The notes: generated by a model from the letters alone, not told the origin. A DNA stretch of 64,000 nucleotides from Variovorax sp. DXTD-1 (GCF_003984625.1 NZ_RWKH01000006.1:163465-227464), one strand, 5' to 3'; positions 47,896 to 57,426 are shown, counted from the first letter of the stretch. Translations and numbers: made by a program.

Positions 47896-48810
47896 ATGAC
47901 TCTGTCGGACATGATGAACATCGGCCTCATGCAGGGCTTCGCGGGGCTGAGCCTCTTCGCGGTGCTGCTGCTCATGGGCCTGGGGCTCGCGATCATCTTC
48001 GGCCAGATGGGCGTCATCAACATGGCGCATGGCGAGTTCATGACCATTGGCGCCTACTCGATCTACCTGGCCGCGCGCGTCACTGAAAGCCTGGCGCCGG
48101 CGTTCATGCCGTACTACTTTCCAATTGCCATCGGGCTGGCTTTCGTGTTCGCCTTCATCGTCGGCTGGATCGTGGAGTGGGTGCTGATTCGGCACCTCTA
48201 CAAGCGCCCGCTCGACACGCTGCTCGCCACCTGGGGCGTGAGCCTGGGCCTGCAGCAGCTCTTTCGCACCTTCATCGGCCCGAAGGAAGTGAGCCCCACG
48301 CTGCCCGAGTGGCTCATGGGTTCGTGGACGCCGCATGAAGGCCTCGACATCCCGATCAACGGCCTGTTCGTGCTCGCGCTCACCGCGCTGGTCACGGGCG
48401 GTGTGCTCGTCGCGCTGCACAAGAGCCGCTGGGGCCTGCGCGTGCGCGCCACCGTGGCCAACCGCACCATGGCCAACGCGACCGGCATCGACACGATGAA
48501 GACCGACCGCCTGACCTTCGCCATCGGCTGCGGCATTGCCGGCATGGCCGGCGCGGCCTTTACCACCATCGGCTCAACGGGGCCAACCTCGGGCTCGCTC
48601 TACATCGTCGACGCGTTCCTGGTCGTCACTTTCGGCGGCGCCGCGAGCTTGCTGGGCACTGTGGTGTCGGCCTTCGGCATTGCGCAGACCCAGTCGATCT
48701 CGGAGTTCTTCATGACCGGCTCGATGGCCAAGGTGCTGACGCTCTCGCTCATCGTGCTGATCCTGATGATGCGTCCGCAAGGGCTGTTCGCCGTGAAAGT
48801 CCGCCGCTGA
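47896..48810 (+). CDS. ABC transporter permease, UrtB/FmdE type
   Basis: 304 residues, about eight membrane segments, LivH/UrtB family: GLAIIFGQMGVINMAHGEFMTIGAY is the family signature, with GLRVRATVANRTMANATGID as the coupling loop. An AGGAA site precedes the ATG. It pairs with the UrtC-like permease encoded 31 bp later to form the membrane channel for amide/urea. Confidence 0.92.
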   Translation: MTLSDMMNIGLMQGFAGLSLFAVLLLMGLGLAIIFGQMGVINMAHGEFMTIGAYSIYLAARVTESLAPAFMPYYFPIAIGLAFVFAFIVGWIVEWVLIRHLYKRPLDTLLATWGVSLGLQQLFRTFIGPKEVSPTLPEWLMGSWTPHEGLDIPINGLFVLALTALVTGGVLVALHKSRWGLRVRATVANRTMANATGIDTMKTDRLTFAIGCGIAGMAGAAFTTIGSTGPTSGSLYIVDAFLVVTFGGAASLLGTVVSAFGIAQTQSISEFFMTGSMAKVLTLSLIVLILMMRPQGLFAVKVRR

Positions 48811-48841
48811 TGAACCCGAATCCTTCCTGGAGAACGTTCCG

Positions 48842-50050
48842 ATGATGAATTTCATCAAGGCCTCGATCCTGCGCTACCAGCTGGGCAGCCTCTTGCTGCT
48901 GGTGCTGCTGCTGGCGGTCGTGCTGCCGCTGTCGCTCGACATCTTTCGCCTGAACCTCGTGGGCAAGTACCTCACCTATGCCTTCGTCGCCGTTGGCCTT
49001 GTGATGGTGTGGGGCTACGGCGGCGTGCTCAGCCTGGGGCAGGGCGTGTTCTTCGGTATCGGCGGCTATGCGATGGCGATGTTTCTCAAGCTCGAAGCCT
49101 CGGACCCGATCACGACCAAGATCCAGTCGACACCCGGCATTCCAGACTTCATGGACTGGAACCAGATCACCGAGCTGCCCGTTCTGTGGCTGCCATTCAA
49201 AAGCCTGCCCCTGAGTTTGGCGCTGGTGGTGCTGGCGCCGATGGCACTGGCCTGGTTGGTGAGCTTTGCGATGTTCAAGCGGCGCGTGGGCGGTGTGTAC
49301 TTTGCCATCATCACGCAGGCGGTGGCGCTGATCTGCACCGTGCTCATCATCGGCCAGCAGGGCTACACGGGTGGCGTGAACGGCATGACCGACCTCAAGA
49401 CGATGCTGGGCTGGGACACACGCACCGACGGCGCCAAGTACGTTCTCTACTACGTTTGCGTGGGCCTGCTGATCTGCAGCATCGTGCTGTGCCGCTGGAT
49501 CCAGACCAGCAAGCTCGGCACGCTGCTGCTTGCCATGCGCGACAAGGAAGACCGCGTGCGTTTCTCGGGCTACGACGTGTCGAACTTCAAGGTCTTCATC
49601 TTCTGTCTGGCGGCCGGGCTTTCGGGCATCGGTGGCGCAATGTTCGCGCTGCAGGTGGGCTTCATGTCGCCGAGCTTCGTTGGCATCGTGCCGTCCATCG
49701 AGATGGTGATCTTCTGCGCCGTGGGCGGCCGCATGAGCCTGGTGGGGGCGGCGTACGGCGCGCTGCTGGTGAATGCGGGAAAGACGCTGTTCTCCGAAAG
49801 CTTTCCGGACCTGTGGCTGTTCCTGATGGCCGGCCTCTTCATCGGCGTGACCATGGCCTTCCCGATGGGACTTGCGGGGCTGTGGGACGAAAAGATCAGG
49901 CCCTGGTGGAAGGGTCGCCGCCAGGCTCTGCGCGAAGCCGCGGTGAAACCGCCGGTATCCACCGCGACAGCAGCCGCACCGGCTTCTCTTTCCTCATCGC
50001 CTTCACCCGAACCACAGCTACCCGAAGGTGTCGGCAGCCAGCGCGCCTGA
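48842..50050 (+). CDS. ABC transporter permease, UrtC/FmdF type
   Basis: 402 residues, about ten membrane segments, LivM/UrtC family (YGGVLSLGQGVFFGIGGYAM; LLAMRDKEDRVRFSGYDV coupling loop). The C-terminal 45 residues are a low-complexity Ala/Ser/Pro tail. ATG 48842 is followed at once by a second in-frame ATG. Partner of the preceding permease. Confidence 0.92.
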   Translation: MMNFIKASILRYQLGSLLLLVLLLAVVLPLSLDIFRLNLVGKYLTYAFVAVGLVMVWGYGGVLSLGQGVFFGIGGYAMAMFLKLEASDPITTKIQSTPGIPDFMDWNQITELPVLWLPFKSLPLSLALVVLAPMALAWLVSFAMFKRRVGGVYFAIITQAVALICTVLIIGQQGYTGGVNGMTDLKTMLGWDTRTDGAKYVLYYVCVGLLICSIVLCRWIQTSKLGTLLLAMRDKEDRVRFSGYDVSNFKVFIFCLAAGLSGIGGAMFALQVGFMSPSFVGIVPSIEMVIFCAVGGRMSLVGAAYGALLVNAGKTLFSESFPDLWLFLMAGLFIGVTMAFPMGLAGLWDEKIRPWWKGRRQALREAAVKPPVSTATAAAPASLSSSPSPEPQLPEGVGSQRA

Positions 50051-50069
50051 GAACCAATCGGAACACTTC

Positions 50070-50813
50070 ATGAGCAATACCGACTTCGCGCTTGCGGTGG
50101 AAGACCTCACCGTCTCCTTCGACGGCTTCAAGGCCATCGACGATCTCACGCTCTACATCGACAAGAACGAACTGCGCGTGATCATCGGCCCCAACGGTGC
50201 CGGCAAGACCACGCTGCTCGACCTGATCTGCGGCAAGACGCGGGCGAGCAGCGGCAGCATCAAGTTCAAGAACACCGAACTCACAAAAATGGCCGAGCAC
50301 AAGCGCGTGCGGCTGGGCATCGGCCGCAAGTTCCAGACGCCGTCGATCTACGAGAACCTCAGCGTGTTCCAGAACCTCGAGGTGTCGTTCCCCAAGGGGC
50401 GCTCGGTGCTCGGCGCACTGGCGTTCAAGTGCGACGACGAGGTCAAGGCCAAGGTACAGGCGGTGGCCGAAGACATCGGCCTGGCTGACAAGCTGCGCAC
50501 CGAGGCGGGCCTGCTGAGCCACGGTCAGAAGCAGTGGCTGGAGATCGGCATGCTGCTGATGCAGGAGCCCGAATTGCTGATGCTCGACGAGCCCATTGCA
50601 GGCATGAGCGCGCGCGAGCGCGAGCTCACGGCCGAGCTGCTCAAGCGCATCTGCCAGAACCGCGCAGTGATCGTCATCGAGCACGACATGGCCTTCGTGA
50701 AGCAGATCGCGCACAAGGTCACCGTGATGCACCAGGGAAAGATCCTGGCCGAGGGGCCTATGGAGAAGGTGCAGGCGGATCCGAAGGTCATCGACGTTTA
50801 TCTGGGGCACTAG
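50070..50813 (+). CDS. ABC transporter ATPase, UrtD type
   Basis: 247 residues. Walker A GPNGAGKT, a signature close to LSHGQKQWLEIGM, Walker B LLMLDEP and H-loop IEHDM. The Q-rich signature (SHGQKQ) is typical of UrtD/LivG. The gene begins 19 bp after the permease and is followed by a 342-bp spacer containing an inverted-repeat element, then the second ATPase gene. Confidence 0.92.
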   Translation: MSNTDFALAVEDLTVSFDGFKAIDDLTLYIDKNELRVIIGPNGAGKTTLLDLICGKTRASSGSIKFKNTELTKMAEHKRVRLGIGRKFQTPSIYENLSVFQNLEVSFPKGRSVLGALAFKCDDEVKAKVQAVAEDIGLADKLRTEAGLLSHGQKQWLEIGMLLMQEPELLMLDEPIAGMSARERELTAELLKRICQNRAVIVIEHDMAFVKQIAHKVTVMHQGKILAEGPMEKVQADPKVIDVYLGH

Positions 50814-50880
50814 ATGGCGTCTTGTTCTATTCGCAGCTTGCGCTGTTCAGGGCGGCGCTCCCGCCGACGGGGTACCTTTC

Positions 50881-51073
50881 TCCGCGAATGTCCCCCGGGG
50901 CTGCGCCCCTCCTCCTTTATTTCGCTGCGCAAGGCACCCCATCGACGTGTGCGTGATTCAGAGTGGTCGTTGATCGCAGGATCAATAGCAGCGTGCCCTG
51001 GTGCACAGGGCATCGGGTGCTCCGCGCAGCGAAATAAAGGAGGAGGGGCGCAGCCCCGGGGGACATTCGCGGA
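50881..51073. repeat. 50-bp perfect inverted repeats with 93-bp centre (MITE- or REP-like insertion)
   Basis: 50881-50930 and 51024-51073 are exact reverse complements over 50 bp, with imperfect continuation outside (GGTACC/AGTACC). The centre (50931-51023) also starts and ends with related GC-rich sequence. It encodes nothing convincing. It sits in the 342-bp gap between the two ATPase genes of an otherwise tight operon, which looks like an insertion tolerated by the operon. It could fold into a very long mRNA hairpin. Confidence 0.8.
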
Positions 51074-51155
51074 GGGGAGTACCCGGTGGCCTGTGCACAC
51101 GCCCTGAACAACAGCCCGTGCACAGCCCTGAACAAAACACGCCAGGAGTCACTGA

Positions 51156-51857
51156 ATGAGCAACATCATGCTGAAGGTCGATGACCTGCACACAGCCTAC
51201 GGCCAGAGCGAAGCCCTGCACGGCATTTCGTTCGAAGGCCATGTCAACGAAACCATCGCCATCATGGGCCGCAACGGCATGGGCAAGACCACGCTGTTCA
51301 AGAGCCTCATGGGCGTGCTGCCTCTGAAGAGTGGGCGCATCGAAGTGGCGGGGCAGGACGTGTCGCGCGACGAAAGCTTCAAGCGCGTGGCCAAAGGCAT
51401 TGCCTACGTGCCGCAGGGCCGCATGATCTTTCCGACGTTGACCGTCGAAGAAAACATCCAGACCGGCCTCGAGAACTCAAAGACGAAACGCATTCCCGAA
51501 GAAATCTACGCCCTGTTTCCGGTGCTCTGGGACATGAAGCGCCGCAAGGGCGGAAACCTCTCCGGCGGCCAGCAACAGCAGCTTGCCATTGCTCGCGCCC
51601 TCGTTACCGACCCCAAGGTGCTGCTGCTCGACGAGCCTACCGAGGGTATCCAGCCTTCGATCATCAAGGACATTGCCAAGGCCCTTAACGAGATTCGCAA
51701 GCTGCGCGGCATCACCATCGTCGTGTCCGAGCAGGTGCTGAGCTTTGCGATGGACGTGGCCGACCGGTTGTTCGTGATCGAGGGCGGCCGGCTCGTGCAC
51801 GAGACCGCGCGCGACAAGACCGACGTCGATCACATCAAGGCCTACCTCTCCGTGTGA
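51156..51857 (+). CDS. ABC transporter ATPase, UrtE type
   Basis: 233 residues. Walker A MGRNGMGKT, signature LSGGQQQQLAIARAL, Walker B VLLLDEPTEGIQP and the TEGIQPSII switch typical of UrtE/LivF. AGGAG precedes ATG 51156. It forms the ATPase heterodimer with the UrtD-like protein. Confidence 0.92.
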   Translation: MSNIMLKVDDLHTAYGQSEALHGISFEGHVNETIAIMGRNGMGKTTLFKSLMGVLPLKSGRIEVAGQDVSRDESFKRVAKGIAYVPQGRMIFPTLTVEENIQTGLENSKTKRIPEEIYALFPVLWDMKRRKGGNLSGGQQQQLAIARALVTDPKVLLLDEPTEGIQPSIIKDIAKALNEIRKLRGITIVVSEQVLSFAMDVADRLFVIEGGRLVHETARDKTDVDHIKAYLSV

Positions 51858-51898
51858 CCTTCTTCGTTTAACCACAACCCAACCAGGAGCCACTGCAA

Positions 51899-53131
51899 AT
51901 GACGGACACGCTGATCAAGGTCGACCTGACCAAGCCGCCCACCGAGAACGAAATGATCCACAACCGTTGGCACCCGGACATTCCGATGGCCTGCTGGGTG
52001 AACCCGGGCGACGACTTCATTCTCGAGACCTTCGACTGGACCGGCGGGTTCATCAAGAACAACGACAGTGCCGACGACGTTCGAGACATCGACCTGAGCA
52101 CCGTGCACTACCTTTCGGGCCCTGTGGGTGTGAAGGGGGCCGAACCCGGCGACCTGCTGGTGGTCGACCTGCTCGACATCGGCGCCAAGCAGGACAGCCT
52201 CTGGGGCTTCAACGGCTTCTTCTCGAAGAAGAACGGCGGCGGCTTCCTGACCGACCATTTTCCCGAGGCGCAGAAATCCATCTGGGACTTCAAGGGCATG
52301 TTCACCAGTTCGCGCCACATCCCCGGCGTGAACTTCGCGGGCCTGATCCACCCCGGCCTCATCGGCTGCTTGCCCGACAAGCCCATGCTCGACATGTGGA
52401 ACGAGCGTGAGCAGAAGCTCATCGACACCGATCCGACCCGTGTGCCCGGCCTCGCCAATCCGCCGTTCGCCGGCACCGCCCACATGGGCAAGATGACCGG
52501 CGAGGCCCGCACCAAGGCTGCAGCCGAAGGCGCACGCACCGTGCCGCCGCGCGAGCATGGCGGCAACTGCGACATCAAGGATTTGTCGCGCGGCTCGAAG
52601 GTGTTCTTCCCGGTATACGTCGACGGTGCGGGCCTTTCGGTGGGCGACCTGCACTTCAGCCAGGGCGACGGCGAGATCACTTTTTGCGGGGCCATCGAAA
52701 TGGCCGGCTGGGTGCACATGAAGGTCTCGCTCATCAAGGGCGGCATGGCCAAGTACGGCATCAAGAACCCGATCTTCAAGCCGAGCGTGATCACGCCGCA
52801 GTACAACGACTATCTCATCTTCGAGGGCATTTCGGTCGACGAGGCCGGCAAGCAGTACTACCTCGACGTGAACGTGGCTTACCGGCAAGCGTGCCTCAAC
52901 GCCATCGAGTACCTGAAGAAGTTCGGCTACTCGGGCGCACAGGCCTATTCGATCCTGGGCACAGCACCTGTGCAGGGCCACATCAGCGGTGTGGTCGACG
53001 TGCCCAACTCTTGCGCCACACTGTGGCTGCCCACGCAGATCTTCGACTTCGACATCAACCCGAATGCATCGGGGCCTGTGAAGATGATCGACGGCAGCAT
53101 CGACATGCCGCTCTCGCACGACCTGGTCTGA
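51899..53131 (+). CDS. fmdA: formamidase (acetamidase/formamidase family)
   Basis: 410 residues, the length of FmdA. Conserved parts: HNRWHPDIP near residue 20, GPVGVKGAEPGDLLVVDLLD, FAGLIHPGLIGC, EHGGNCDIKDL (a metal/substrate-site His/Asp group) and GDLHFSQGDGEITFCGAIE. It hydrolyses formamide to formate and ammonia in the cytoplasm. An AGGAG site precedes the ATG. It is the catabolic end of the operon: uptake by the ABC transporter, then hydrolysis to yield ammonium. Confidence 0.94.
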   Translation: MTDTLIKVDLTKPPTENEMIHNRWHPDIPMACWVNPGDDFILETFDWTGGFIKNNDSADDVRDIDLSTVHYLSGPVGVKGAEPGDLLVVDLLDIGAKQDSLWGFNGFFSKKNGGGFLTDHFPEAQKSIWDFKGMFTSSRHIPGVNFAGLIHPGLIGCLPDKPMLDMWNEREQKLIDTDPTRVPGLANPPFAGTAHMGKMTGEARTKAAAEGARTVPPREHGGNCDIKDLSRGSKVFFPVYVDGAGLSVGDLHFSQGDGEITFCGAIEMAGWVHMKVSLIKGGMAKYGIKNPIFKPSVITPQYNDYLIFEGISVDEAGKQYYLDVNVAYRQACLNAIEYLKKFGYSGAQAYSILGTAPVQGHISGVVDVPNSCATLWLPTQIFDFDINPNASGPVKMIDGSIDMPLSHDLV

Positions 53132-53138
53132 CGCGCCC

Positions 53139-53483
53139 ATGCCTACCTACGACTACGCCTGCGGCCAATGCGGCGGCTTCGAGGCGCTGCGGCCTTCGGG
53201 CCAGCGCGACGAGCCGGCCGCTTGCCCCGACTGCGGGTGCGCATCGCCGCGTGTACTTTCGGCCGCGCCGCGGCTCGCACTGATGGCCTCGGGCACACGC
53301 CGTGCAATGGAGACCAACGAGCGCGCAAGGCACGAGCCGGGCAGCTCGCGCGACTACGCGCGCTTCAAGCATCCAGCGGGCTGCGGCTGCTGTTCGGGCT
53401 CATCGCGGCGCAGTGCGACGGTGACCGCGCCCAGCGGCGCGAAGTCCGCGCCGTCGAAGCGGCCCTGGATGATTTCGCACTAA
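53139..53483 (+). CDS. fmdB: FmdB-type zinc-ribbon protein
   Basis: 114 residues. The N-terminal MPTYDYACGQCG and the second pair CPDCG at about residues 30-34 form the FmdB/putative regulatory zinc ribbon; a second Cys cluster (CGCC) lies near residue 86. It starts 7 bp after the fmdA stop. FmdB was proposed as a regulator of formamidase expression in Methylophilus; its mode of action is not known. Confidence 0.88.
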   Translation: MPTYDYACGQCGGFEALRPSGQRDEPAACPDCGCASPRVLSAAPRLALMASGTRRAMETNERARHEPGSSRDYARFKHPAGCGCCSGSSRRSATVTAPSGAKSAPSKRPWMISH

Positions 53484-53545
53484 TACTGCGCTAACAGTGC
53501 GGGACGCGCGGCCCCTCGGAGCCGCCCGATTGTTTCAATCTCGTG

Positions 53546-53575
53546 AACGCCGTGATTCGTTTTGCGGCGTTTTTT
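53546..53575 (+). terminator. rho-independent terminator of the fmd operon
   Basis: Stem AACGCCG/CGGCGTT with a 12-nt loop followed directly by a T-run (TTTTT to 53575), 63 bp after the fmdB stop. Confidence 0.75.
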
Positions 53576-53630
53576 CATGGGTGTTCGGGATCAAACTTCA
53601 TCTCACCAACCAACCCATTAGGAGATTGAA

Positions 53631-53981
53631 ATGAATGCCTCGAAGATCCTCGCTGCCGCTGCTCTCTCGCTCCTGGCTGCCGCCGGTGCGCACGCAGAAA
53701 CCTATGAAGGCGTGCTGACCGTTAACTCGGGCGTGTCGCGTTCCGAAGTGGCACCGCAAGCTGTTGCCGCCGCTCGCGCCGGCAACGAATACAGCGAAGG
53801 CGCCAGCGCCGGCGCACAAGCCTTCACCTCGACCGCCGACCGCTCGGTGATCCAGGCCGAAGCCGTTGCCAAGGCGCATGACCCGCTGGCAAGCCTCGAC
53901 CGCCGCGCTTTCTACCGCGACGAAGTGCCGCAAGCCTACAAGAAGCCCAGCGTGTCGTTCACGCGCCAAGCTGGCCTGTAA
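53631..53981 (+). CDS. small secreted hypothetical protein (DUF4148-like)
   Basis: 116 residues. Signal peptide MNASKILAAAALSLLAAAGA cleaved at AHA-E. The mature part is Ala-rich with PQAVAAARAGNEYSEGAS and a conserved-looking end (DPLASLDRRAFYRDEVPQAY). Such small periplasmic proteins are abundant in Burkholderiales. A GGAG site precedes the ATG, and the gene lies between two terminators, so it is its own unit. Function unknown. Confidence 0.75.
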   Translation: MNASKILAAAALSLLAAAGAHAETYEGVLTVNSGVSRSEVAPQAVAAARAGNEYSEGASAGAQAFTSTADRSVIQAEAVAKAHDPLASLDRRAFYRDEVPQAYKKPSVSFTRQAGL

Positions 53982-54011
53982 GCCGATCTCTCGCTGACCA
54001 CTGCGATGAAG

Positions 54012-54037
54012 AACGGGCCCTCGATGGGGCCCGTTTT
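54012..54037 (+). terminator. rho-independent terminator
   Basis: Perfect 9-bp stem AACGGGCCC/GGGCCCGTT with a 6-nt loop, then TT. It lies 31 bp after the small secreted protein gene and before the convergent GH3 gene; may serve both strands. Confidence 0.8.
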
Positions 54038-54084
54038 CCGTTGCTGTAGAAGCCTGGGAGGCTAGATGCGCTGCGCGGCGTCCA

Positions 54085-56358
54085 TCACTCCCGCGTCAGC
54101 GCAAAGCTCTTTCGTATGCCGCCGGTAGCCGAAGGCGCTACCCACAAATCGAACTCGCCGGGTTCGACGGTTGGCTTCATGTCGCGGCCGATGAATTTCA
54201 GGTCTTCCGCGCCGAGCGTGAACTCGACGACCTTCGATGCGCCGGGCTCGATGCGCACCTTTTGGAAGTTCTTGAGTTCGCGCACAGGCCGCGTCACGCT
54301 TGCGGCGCGTTCGGCGGTGTACAGCTGCACCACTTCCTCTGCCTCGCGCTGGCCGGTGTTGGTGACTGTGGCGCGCACGCGTAGGGCGCTGCCAAGCGGC
54401 AGCCTGTCGCGGCTGAGCTCGACGCCGTCGTAGCGCACCGGTGCATAGCCGATGCCGTATCCAAAGGGATAGAGCGCTTGATTCGTGGTGTCCACGTAGC
54501 GGGTCTTGAAAGCCATGGCCTGATCGTTGTCGGGCAGCGGCCGGCCGGTGCGCTTCTGGCCATAGTAGAAGGGCACCTGGCCGGAGGTTTGCGGAAAGCT
54601 CACCGGCAGCCGGCCCGAGGGATTGAAGTCGCCGAACACCACGTCGGCAATGGCGGTGCCGGTCTGCACGCCCAGAAACCAGGTGACAAGAATCGCGTCG
54701 GCATTGCGCACCGCGCCCCTGAGCGCCATTGCGCGTCCGTTGCTCAGCAGCACGACCACGGGCTTGCCGGTCGCGGCCACCGCTTCGGCCAAGTCTTGCT
54801 GCGCCTGGGGAAGGCCGATGTCGGTGCGCGAACGGGCCTCGCCCGACATGAGCTGGCCTTCACCGATGGCGAGCACCACCACGTCGGCGTCGCGCGCGGC
54901 GGACACTGCGGCCTCGATGCCGCCGGCCAGCGGCGACTCGATGCCCGAGCCGCGCACCACGGTCAATGCCGAAGGGTCGCGCAGCGCCGCACGCAGGCCG
55001 TCTTCGATGCCGACCGGGGGCGATTGGCCCGGGAAGAGGCTCCAGGCGCCAAGCAGGTCCTGCGTGCCCGAGGCAAAGGGCCCGATCAGCGCGATCTTCT
55101 TGCCGGACTTGGGCAGCGGCAGCACTGCGCGTTCGTTCTTCAGCATCACGATGGAACGGCGTGCATCCTCGCGCGCCAGCGCAACGTGCGCGGGGTTTTC
55201 GGCGCGGGCCTGCGCCGGAGGGCCGTCGAGCCCGCGAAAGGGCTGGTCGAACAGGCCGAGCTTCTGCTTGACCCACAGCACGCGGCGCACCGCATCGTCC
55301 AGCCGGCCCATCGGCACTTCGCCCGAGGCCACGAGCTCGGGCAGGTAGCGCATGTAGAGGCCGCTCTGCATGCTGACGTCGGTCCCGGCAAGGAACGACT
55401 GCCTGGCTGCTTCCCGTCCGTTGGCGGCGTAGCCATGGGCAATCAGCTCCTCGTCGGCGGTGTAGTCGGAAACGACAAAGCCCTTGAACTTCCACTCGTC
55501 GCGCAGCACGCCCGTCAGCAGCGCGGGGTTTGCAATCGAGGGAATGCCGGAGATTTCGTTGAACGCGCTCATCACCGAGAGCGCGCCCGCGTCCAGCGCG
55601 GCGCGGAATGGCGGCAGGTACACCTGGCGCAGCGTGCGCTCGGAGATGTCGGTGGCGGCGTAGTCGAGCCCGCCCTCGGCGGCGCCATAGGCCGCGAAGT
55701 GCTTGGGCGTGGCCAGCAGCGCATCGGCGCGCGAGAGATCGCTGCCCTGGAAGCCGCGCACGCGCGCCGCCGCGAACAGGTTGGCCAGGTACACATCTTC
55801 GCCCGCTCCCTCGATACCGCGGCCCCAGCGCGCATCGCGCGCAATGTCCACCATGGGCGCAAAGGTCCAGCGAAAGCCGTCGGCGCTGGCTTCAATCGCC
55901 GCCACGCGCGCGGTGCGCTCGGCGAGATCCGGCTCCCAGCTCGCGGCCTCTGCCAGCGGCATCGGAAAGATGGTGCGAAAGCCATGGATCACGTCTGCGC
56001 CGTAGAGCAGCGGAATGCCCAGGCGCGATTCGCGCACGGCCACTTCCTGCAGCACGCGCTTGCGTTCCAGCCCCTGGTTGTTGAAAAGGCCGGTGAGCCG
56101 GCCGGCGCGCACGTCGTCGATCTCTTGCTGCGCATTGCGCTGGCCGACCTGGGGGTTGCCGGGAATGTTGGTGTCGGCGGGGCCGTAGAGGCTGAGCTGG
56201 CCCACTTTCTCCTCGACCGTCATGCGGGCGACGAGCGAATCGATACGAGCGTCCGCGACCTCGGGGCCCTCGGCGGTGGCCGGGGCTGCGTGGGAGGCGG
56301 GGGGGAGAAAACAGGCCAGGCCCAGCAGGGCCGCCATGGCGGGGATTCGAACGTGCAT
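54085..56358 (-). CDS. GH3 beta-glucosidase, periplasmic
   Basis: 757 residues. Signal peptide to about residue 25 (ASHAAPA). The GH3 N-domain has MTVEEKVGQLSLY, KHFAAYGA and the nucleophile Asp in FVVSDYTADEE; the GH3 C-domain contains the acid/base region; and there is a C-terminal fibronectin III-like domain (GVELSRDRLPLGSALRVRATV). Similar in size and order to E. coli BglX. It would hydrolyse terminal beta-glucosyl residues of oligosaccharides in the periplasm. Confidence 0.94.
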   Translation of the reverse strand: MHVRIPAMAALLGLACFLPPASHAAPATAEGPEVADARIDSLVARMTVEEKVGQLSLYGPADTNIPGNPQVGQRNAQQEIDDVRAGRLTGLFNNQGLERKRVLQEVAVRESRLGIPLLYGADVIHGFRTIFPMPLAEAASWEPDLAERTARVAAIEASADGFRWTFAPMVDIARDARWGRGIEGAGEDVYLANLFAAARVRGFQGSDLSRADALLATPKHFAAYGAAEGGLDYAATDISERTLRQVYLPPFRAALDAGALSVMSAFNEISGIPSIANPALLTGVLRDEWKFKGFVVSDYTADEELIAHGYAANGREAARQSFLAGTDVSMQSGLYMRYLPELVASGEVPMGRLDDAVRRVLWVKQKLGLFDQPFRGLDGPPAQARAENPAHVALAREDARRSIVMLKNERAVLPLPKSGKKIALIGPFASGTQDLLGAWSLFPGQSPPVGIEDGLRAALRDPSALTVVRGSGIESPLAGGIEAAVSAARDADVVVLAIGEGQLMSGEARSRTDIGLPQAQQDLAEAVAATGKPVVVLLSNGRAMALRGAVRNADAILVTWFLGVQTGTAIADVVFGDFNPSGRLPVSFPQTSGQVPFYYGQKRTGRPLPDNDQAMAFKTRYVDTTNQALYPFGYGIGYAPVRYDGVELSRDRLPLGSALRVRATVTNTGQREAEEVVQLYTAERAASVTRPVRELKNFQKVRIEPGASKVVEFTLGAEDLKFIGRDMKPTVEPGEFDLWVAPSATGGIRKSFALTRE

Positions 56359-56475
56359 GGCCCGCCATTCTCACGCCAAAGCCTGACCGCACGGCACGGC
56401 CGGTCTTTGGAGCTGTTACACCCGGTTTAAGAGCGGTCGCACTTGAGGCGCAGTTGCCTCAGTTCCATGCGCGCA

Positions 56476-57354
56476 TCATCGCGCAGGCGCCACCACGGGT
56501 TGCCGGCGCCGCAGCAACAGCCATCCGAACAGCGGGGCCGTGATGTACATCACCACCGAATAGATCGCGGCCGGCAGCGCGAGCGGAAAGCTGCCCAGCA
56601 CGCTCACCGCGATGAAGATGGCCAGCGTGGAGTTGTGGATGCCGATCTCGTAGCTGATGGCGGTGGCCAGCGGCTTGTCCAGGCCCGCGGCGCGGCTCAG
56701 GTAGTAGCCCGCGAGCAGGCTCAGCAGATTGAACAGCAGCACGGGCAGCCCGATCTCGGCGAAGGTCGCGGTGATGGTCTTCCACTCGTTCGCGATGGCG
56801 AGCACCGTCACCACCGCGAGCACCACGGCGCTGAAGATCTTGGTCGGCTTTTCCATGCGCGCCGCAAAGCCGGGCTTGCGCGCGGCCACGAACATGCCGA
56901 TGGCCACCGGCACCAGCACGATGGCGATGACCTCCACCAGCTTGCGCGTTTGCAACGGCACCACTTGGCCGCTCTGCGCGAAATGATTGATGGCCCAGTT
57001 GGCGATGAGCGGCAGTGTGACGATGGACAGCAGCGTGTTCACGGCCGTGAGCGAGATGTTCATGGCCACGTTGCCGCCGAACAGGTGCGAGAACAGGTTG
57101 GCCGAAATGCCGCCCGGCGAGGCCGCGAGCAGCATGAGCCCGATGGCGAACACCGGCGACAGTCCGAAGCCGACAATGATGGCGTAGCAGGCCAGCGGCA
57201 GGCCGATGACCTGCAGCACGAGCGCGATGGTCACTGCCTTGGGGTGCTTGAAAAGCCGCCGGAAGTCGTCCAGTGAAAGCGAAAGACCGAGCCCGAACAT
57301 CACCAGCGCAAGCGCGCCGAACAGAAAGCGGGTCACGATGAGCGTAGCGTCCAT
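56476..57354 (-). CDS. bile acid:sodium symporter (BASS) family transporter
   Basis: 292 residues, about nine to ten membrane segments. Family signatures: MFGLGLSLSLDDFRRLFKHPK, the Na-site-like AASPGGISANLFSHLFGGNVAMN and the crossover EIGIHNSTLAIFI. Bacterial members import organic anions such as pantoate-like or keto acids. It is separated from the aldolase gene upstream by a strong terminator, so it is probably expressed on its own. Confidence 0.9.
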   Translation of the reverse strand: MDATLIVTRFLFGALALVMFGLGLSLSLDDFRRLFKHPKAVTIALVLQVIGLPLACYAIIVGFGLSPVFAIGLMLLAASPGGISANLFSHLFGGNVAMNISLTAVNTLLSIVTLPLIANWAINHFAQSGQVVPLQTRKLVEVIAIVLVPVAIGMFVAARKPGFAARMEKPTKIFSAVVLAVVTVLAIANEWKTITATFAEIGLPVLLFNLLSLLAGYYLSRAAGLDKPLATAISYEIGIHNSTLAIFIAVSVLGSFPLALPAAIYSVVMYITAPLFGWLLLRRRQPVVAPAR

Positions 57355-57383
57355 GCTTGTTGTCTCCTCTTCTTGCTTCTTCT

Positions 57384-57426
57384 AAAAAAATGGCTGCCGG
57401 CACCTGTCGCGCAGGCGCTGGCAGCC
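57384..57426 (-). terminator. strong rho-independent terminator after the aldolase gene
   Basis: On the minus strand, stem GGCTGCC...GGCAGCC extended by an inner paired stretch, followed by an A and seven T (complement of 57384-57390). It lies 24 bp after the stop of the class II aldolase gene. Confidence 0.88.
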
